Shown here piece by piece: positions 58,500-64,000 of a stretch of 64,000 nt of DNA; within the stretch, counting starts at the first letter, position 1, and each line of letters starts with the position of its first letter. Both the position numbers and the translations under genes were made by a program. Source of the DNA: Cryptomeria japonica. Its lineage: Eukaryota > Streptophyta > Pinopsida > Cupressales > Cupressaceae. The notes under the pieces are model-generated. The model was not told where the DNA came from, did not search any database, and saw nothing but the letters and a program-made list of their open reading frames with translations. The stretch lies in the NCBI RefSeq assembly GCF_030272615.1, contig NC_081406.1, positions 143,895,041-143,959,040 on the forward strand, given 5' to 3'.

Positions 58500-59560
58500 G
58501 ACACAGACTGTTGGAACTTCTCAAAACACTCCTATGTTAGAGTTGTCCAAACAAATGCACCCTTCTTTGTCAAATTAGTAATTGGTGCAACATGCCATGA
58601 AAAACTACTAACAAACCGACGATAGAAGGCACATAAACCAACAAATCCCCTGAGCTGAGTCAAGGTCTCAGGTGTAGGCCAATCAATAATGGCACGAACC
58701 TTATCAGGATCCATGTGAACTCCCTCTTTGCTGATTATGTGACTCAAATATAAAAGTTTTGCCATGCCCAATGCACACTTGGACTCCTTGGCATACAAGG
58801 ACTCCCTGTCGAGTGTGCCTAAAACAGTATCCAAGTGATCCAGGTGCTCCTCCCAAGTTCTACTGTAAACCAAGATGTCGTCAAAGAATACTAGAACAAA
58901 TCTCCTCAACTGAGATTGGAAAACCTTGTTCATAGTGGACTGAAAAGTAGTTGGTGTGTTGTTAAACCAAAGGGCATAACCAAAAACTCAGTGTCCACAT
59001 TGACATCTGAATGCGGTCTTCTCAATACCTTGCTCTCTAACACTGATTTGATGATAACTTGTCCTCAAGTCAATCTTAGAGAAATAACAAGCTTTGTGAA
59101 GCTCATCTATCAACTCATCGATGTGAGGGATGGGATACCTGTTCTTTATTGTCCTTTTATTCAACATCCGATAATCAATGCACATTCTAAGTGTACCATC
59201 TTTCTTCTTCACCAAAACTACTGATGAAACGAAAGGAGACTTACTCGGCCTTATGTGACCCATAGCTAAAACTTCTTTGATGGTTTTCTCGATTTCATCC
59301 TTCAAACGCTTGGGGTGTCGATAAGGTGTAATCATGATCGGCTTGGTGCCCTCTTCAAGCTCATTGATGTGCTCTATGCCTCTATCAGGAGGTCTACCAG
59401 GTGGTATGTCACTGAACACCTTTGTATGCTTAACTCTAAGCTCCTGAACATCTGGATGATAAGGAGTTTTATGCTGCTCCACATAAGTCGGCATTAATTT
59501 ACACTCTACTGCCCACTCCACCATGTCATGTTTGACAAGTCTCTCCATTCTTTTGAGAGT
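58500..59560 (-). pseudogene. Reverse transcriptase of J
   Basis: [69 protein letters not shown] (first catalytic Asp), then after a frameshift region (58934-58987) FVLVFFDDILVYSR with the DD pair. IIDWPTPETLTQLRGFVGL and GAFVWTT end the palm and thumb. The FFDD form is normal for plant Ty3 elements. A stop follows WTTLT. The hAT element begins soon after. Confidence 0.93.
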
Positions 59561-59941
59561 GATTAACTTCAAGTTGCTGGCCTTGATAGCTTTAAGAACA
59601 TGATTAGTTCCATCAACCCTGAATTTCATCTCCATATCTCTAAGGTTGAGTGTAAATTCACCTATCGCATGAAGCCACCTCATGCCAAGGACCACATCCA
59701 TGTTTCCCATGTTAACCACATAAAAGTCAGCTTTGAATTCATAGTTATTGAGTTTCATAGGTAAATTTGAAATCACTCTATCACAAGTGAGAGTGTTACC
59801 ATAAGCAACTTTCACCCTTATACCTTCAAACTCTTGAGTTTGAATTCCATGCTTCTCCACCAACCGTGCATCTATGAAATTATGAGTTGCACCTGTATCA
59901 AGTAAAGAAATGACTCTTTGACCAGCCAAGAGTCCACGCAA
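59560..59941 (-). pseudogene. Aspartic protease of J
   Basis: [19 protein letters not shown] holds the active-site [30 protein letters not shown] holds the flap and the hydrophobic 'VLGM.WL' segment. It is fused to RT in one frame, as usual. It matures gag-pol. Confidence 0.9.
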
Positions 59942-59959
59942 CCTAAAGGAGCCTTCTCT

Positions 59960-60313
59960 CTACATGCTAGACATATGAACTTCCTGTAGATCAAATTCCC
60001 CTTCATTTTCAACTCCTTTTTCTGAATTTTTAGTCTCTGAATCATCTTGATCAACTTGCTGGTCTGTGTTATCAATCATGTTTTCTCCCTCATGAAACCA
60101 CTCCATATGCCTATTTTGACCCTTAGGCTTGAGGGGACAATCATGATTTTGGCCCTTGCAATAAAAACATAGTTTCCTTCTATGCAGATTATTAATTGTT
60201 TCTCTATCCAAAGGTGCTACAAACTTCTTCTTTTGGTCCACATTTTCTGATTTCTTTGGATCAGATTTGCTGTCATTAAATGATGAGGATGGTTTTGAAT
60301 AGTTTGTGTTGAA
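59960..60313 (-). pseudogene. gag C-terminus of J with zinc knuckle
   Basis: LHRRKLCFYCKGQNHDCPLK is a short Cys-His box in which the spacing before the His is reduced. A Lys-rich stretch and an acidic linker (DNTDQQVDQDDSETKNSEKG) lead to a stop after VHMSSM, 5-10 codons before the protease frame. It is cut off from the capsid part by LTR C. Confidence 0.75.
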
Positions 60314-61151
60314 CTTACTGTTGACATGTTTTTTATGACTACCTCGAACACAGAATAAAGTTGCCTAACGGTCACTTCACTGTCTCTTGATCAAAGTGCG
60401 ATTGCATGCTAAGATTGCAAGAAGTTCAAACAATCGACTCCAAGGTTCCTTTATGCTACGGACGTGACTCAGTTGACTGATGTGATTGTTGGTAATCCAA
60501 GGGGCCTTACGTTTGTATCATTCTTTCACTTCTTTGTTGTGGCTAGAACTCCATCATCGGATATGGCAATTCTGCGATGCTGCTACTTCAAACAGACTAA
60601 AATGAACTGAAAATAAAGGGGAAAAAAGTTTAGAAGGATCTAAATCTACTCCTAAGGGCAGTGATATCAACAATTAATGCTTCAGTGGACAAATTCCAAA
60701 TAAACCAAGCTCTGCTTCGCCAAGTTTAACTACAACTCTGCAAGAACCGGTGCAATCTTTTGAGGATGATGAAGGATTTTCATATTGAGAAGATGCATTT
60801 GAATACCCAACATGGCACAATCCAAACGACTATTCACAATCGAACTTAGCACAAATTTGGTGGCTCAGGCTAACTTTACACTGCAACTTACAATCAGCAA
60901 GATGCAAAAAGTATGAAAAATGGAAATTCATCAAACACCATTACATTCTCCATTGAAAACAAAGCACTTTATCTAACAACTGAGAAAATAAAATTCTACT
61001 CTGAGGAAGGTGAAACCATGCAAGTTTTGAAAAAATAACTTAAGTGGACACCATCAGAGAACAATGTTTCATTGTTATTTTCTCAAAAACTTATTGCAAC
61101 AATTTCATACAAAGTCTCTCTCTTGTTACAAATGAGAGGGGTCACCCCTTT

Positions 61152-61160
61152 ATATAGGCC
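61152..61160 (-). promoter_or_regulatory. TATA box of LTR C
   Basis: Minus strand GAGGCCTATATAAAGG, after the palindromic aaccctaattagggttt. Confidence 0.7.
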
Positions 61161-61489
61161 TCAAGCCACGATAACATGCAAACCCTAATTAGGGTTTCTC
61201 CTTGAAAGATTCTCCACACATGATGCAACAAGGTGGGAATCAACAATAAATTCCCATTATGCCCATATACAATTAATTACAATCCTGCCAAAAATGGCAC
61301 CCATAAAGCATTAAGTAACCATTACATTCAAAAAGTGTCCACTATGCAATGAATGTACCCTCATGCAAAAAAATCGCCCATGATGCCATAAATGCACCAT
61401 CATCTCCTAAACGTGACGACTGCATGCAGAAGGAATCTGCCATAATGCCATAAATGTGAAGACTGCATGCAAAGAGATGCTTCATTAAT

Positions 61490-63000
61490 TCAGCATGCGT
61501 TGACTTGGTTGCCACTTGGCGAGAAAACCTTGGACAGAGAAAACTTCAGGAGAGAAGAATTTGATCCATGAAGAATTTTCTTAAAGTTTCTCGAACTTTC
61601 CTTGCTCTGGAGGAGATTTTTAATGATTTTCCACGATCTCCTATGTTTTAGGAACTTTCCAAAAATAGGGTTCTAGGTTCCAGGAGAGAGAAATTTCTCC
61701 CATGAATCCAAATCTGAAAGAATTTTGAGATTTGGATGTGATTTGATGCCCAAAAATGGATTTTTGAAAAAATTTCTCAAGGGGAATTTTCTCGTTCTAT
61801 TCATCTTCGATTCCTTTCTTGCCTTGGAATTTTCATCTTCTTCCTTGGGCAGAATTTTCATGTCATGGAGGAATTTCATCTTGGAAGGAAAATTCCTTCC
61901 CTACCTTCATTTGGCACCCATTCCTTTCCCGGAGCGCATTTTCTCCATGGTGAAGGAATTTTGATGTGGAGGAAAAATTCCTCATTAACCTCATTTTGAC
62001 CTTGATTCTACTTTACCCCTTGAGGAAGGAATTCCTTCATGCCTTAGCCAAATTTCACATTTTCCAAGAATTTTGCCCTAAAGGAAGGAATTTCCAACAC
62101 TTGGTCAATTTTTACTTTCTTGGAATTTTGTCTTGAAGGAAGGAATTTCCAACACTTAGTCAATTTTTCCACTTTCTAGAATTCTTCACCTTGGGTGCAT
62201 TTCTTCCTCGAGGAAAGAATTTTTTGAATTCTTGAAGTTTCCTTTCTGAACCTCGATTTTCACGTTCTGCTTCCAACCTTAGGCACACTTCAGAATTGGA
62301 GAAGAAAATCTGGAAATTTGTTCCTTGAGGATGGAATTTTTGTGCTCTTTGAATTCATCATGTCTGCAGGGATCTTTTTCATCAATTTGCCACATTTCCT
62401 ATTGTTTAGGAATATAAGATTTGGTGTCTAAAATTGGAAATTTCAAAAAATTTCTCGAGGGGATTTCTGCATTTCCTTCCTCCTTGACCTTTGGATTTTC
62501 ATGCCTTAGACAATTTTTTTAATTTTCCAACTTAGGCGTGTAATTCACTTTGTGAAAGAATTCATCATTTCATCCTTGGCCATTTGATTCTTGGAATCCT
62601 TCTTCTAGCATGGATGGAATTTTGACTCAGAGGAGGAATTCATCAAATTTCTTCACCTTCCTTGACTCCTTCCATTTGGCGCCCTCCATTACTCATAGGC
62701 GCAATTCTTCATTGAAGGAGGAATTTTGAACCTTTTCCATTCTTCCCTGACTCCCTCTATTTGGCGCCCTCCTCAGGAGTAGGGTGGAATTTTGTGCTTG
62801 CGAAGGATTCAATGCATTTCAATGAATTCCAAGGTCACCTCATTCTAGCACCCTATGACCTTCTTGGATAGATTTTTGCCCTTGTCATGGAATTCACAAT
62901 ATTTTCCATTTTCCACGTTGACCTTTCTTTGGGGCCATGCAAATGTCTTGGGCGGATTTTCGCTAGGAGGAAGGAATTTTGACCATGGAGGAATCTTCCT
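61490..63000. repeat. GAAGGAATTCC array with palindromes, LTR C
   Basis: Many irregular copies of gaggaaggaatttt or its complement. Perfect inverted repeats include GGAAGGAA-AA-TTCCTTCC (61883-61900), GAGGAA-AAA-TTCCTC (about 61970-61984) and GAAGGAATTCCTTC (62025-62038). Confidence 0.75.
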
Positions 63001-63822
63001 TTATCAAAATATATATATGAAATATAACATTTAAGTATAAGTGGTTATATTTCATATCTATTGGCAAGATGACTGAAAGTGGTTTCAGGTCCCTAGGAAT
63101 TATAATGCAAATTCTAGATTTTAGAAGATCTTTCAAATTTCAGGCCATTTCCGGATCAGGATGACATTGGTGGATTGATGTGAATTTCCACACTTTATGA
63201 TTTTGCATGCTTTCCTCTTCTAGAATAGGAGTTCCATAACCATTTTTTTAATCCAACTTGTTTGCCTTCTGACTTTTCCGGATTTAGAAATGATCTTCAG
63301 GAACATTTAGTCTTCAGCGTCTTCAGGGATATTCAGTTTTCAGTGTTTTCCCAAATAGTAAGTGTTTCAAAATGTTAGGGTTTGGACAAAATAGGTCAAG
63401 AAAGTACTTACTAAAAATACTAAGTTTGATTTTTGGCAAAATGACGACATTCCGGAACTCAACAAAATCCCTAAGAAATAGAAAATAGAAAGTTGCTCGC
63501 TCAAATTTTACTAGGAGGCTCCTTGAAGGATCCTAATTCCAGTTATATGTTCAGTTTTTTTCAAAACCCTAACAGAAACCCCTAAAATCTAGGACTAAAG
63601 GTAGAAACCCTAAAATCAACAAAACAAGCCCTAAACTTCATCAAATTCACTCAAAAGAAAAGTAAACTTAATCAATGCAACCCCGAACACTTGCAGAGTA
63701 GAGGGACTGACGAGATTGCCACCAAAACCCACAAAAACCAAAACAAAAGACCAAGTGGGCCTAAAAAGTAGGGGGGTCCCCATTTGCAATAGGGCGATGT
63801 GTGAAAACGTCACAACACTTAC

Positions 63823-64000
63823 CACGGGGAGCTGTAAGTTCCATGCTACGAGCTTTCCTCATAGCCTCTTGCAAGTTAGGGGGATCAAAAGCCTTAAACC
63901 ATCCCTTCATAGGCTCATAAAGACCTTCAACAAAAAGAATGACCAGCCTCCTCTCTGAAATATTTGTTACCATGACCGAGAGCTTTTGAAACTCACTAAT
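63823..64000 (-). pseudogene. gag capsid part of J, cut by the window edge
   Basis: ISERRLVILFVEGLYEPMKGW, then FDPPNLQEAMRKARSMEL, typical of the end of Retrotrans_gag ('F..GL...i...v....p.tl.eA...A...E'). It continues right of the window and, across C, left at 60313. Confidence 0.8.

Larger units (their letters stand above)
60319..63817 (-). mobile_element. Giant solo LTR C
   Basis: 3,499 bp flanked by CTTAC (60314-60318 and 63818-63822, GTAAG on the element strand). It starts TGTTGTGACGTTTTCACAC and ends AACATGTCAACA. It has a U3 of about 2.65 kb with a stem-loop-rich array, then aaccctaattagggttt, a TATA box (about 61152-61160) and 0.8 kb of R/U5. It shares both ends with A and B. It is a solo LTR without coding sequence. 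Confidence 0.9.
43510..64000 (-). mobile_element. Chromovirus-type Ty3/gypsy element J, split by three insertions
   Basis: One minus-strand gag-pol can be followed from the right edge to 43.5 kb: gag (63823-64000, then 59960-60313), protease, RT (58500-59941), RNase H (54690-55100), integrase (53867-54690, then 43630-44119) and chromodomain (43549-43605). It is interrupted by C, D and B, whose removal restores the order. Integrase motifs resume across B without loss of any but the duplicated 5 bp. Stops and frameshifts are scattered through all parts. The 5' LTR lies beyond the window. Confidence 0.9.

Noticed and set aside
55095-58500. Clean 8-bp TSD for the hAT element
   Set aside because: aagtcaca and gtgacaca agree at only five of eight positions, so no duplication is claimed.

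Overview
The window looks like gene-poor, repeat-packed nuclear DNA of a seed plant. It is AT-rich, no intact host gene is visible, and nearly all of it can be assigned to LTR retrotransposons, a LINE, a hAT DNA transposon and one miniature retrotransposon, many nested inside each other. The very long LTRs (about 3.5 kb), the depth of nesting and the decayed pol genes suggest a gymnosperm, probably a conifer. This is an inference from style; no organism-specific marker was seen.

Layout. 1-2.7 kb: decayed fragments (a DUF4283-like ORF1 piece, a Ty3 RNase H piece, a LINE 3' piece). 2.8-9.6 kb: a minus-strand LTR element with copia-style termini that carries a zinc-knuckle gag and a long unknown ORF but no pol. 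9.6-14.8 kb: an LTR fragment split by a 4.4-kb gag-only element (TSD TTATT). 14.8-20.4 kb: unassigned sequence holding a 5'-truncated LINE (16-bp TSD, poly(A) tail) with an extra ORF after its RNase H. 20.4-34.7 kb: element H (TSD TATAC), whose body and 3' LTR have received a giant solo LTR E (TSD CTACT), an inverted relative F (TSD ATATT), a solo LTR I (TSD AAGAA) and, inside F, a tandem TRIM with tRNA-like LTRs (TSD GACAT). With the insertions removed, H's 3' LTR is 1,572 bp, exactly the length of its 5' LTR.

34.9-39 kb and about 41.4-42.2 kb: the best candidates for non-repetitive DNA, interrupted by element A (TSD GGTTG). From about 43.5 kb to past the right edge lies one minus-strand chromovirus-type Ty3 element (J: gag, protease, RT, RNase H, integrase, chromodomain). 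It has been split by three later insertions: solo LTR C in gag (TSD CTTAC), a hAT transposon D between RT and RNase H, and the 9.7-kb element B in integrase (TSD GATAG).

The most unusual themes are these. (1) A TRIM whose 135-bp LTR contains a tRNA-like pol III module, present as LTR-int-LTR-int-LTR. (2) In several unrelated LTR families the region before the TATA box holds an array of short perfect stem-loops, with a different stem sequence in each family. (3) Four pol-less elements carry their own long ORFs. (4) Element B has clean integration marks but two non-identical LTR-like ends. In this window only J, the LINE and the hAT element encode recognisable mobilisation enzymes, and all three are broken.
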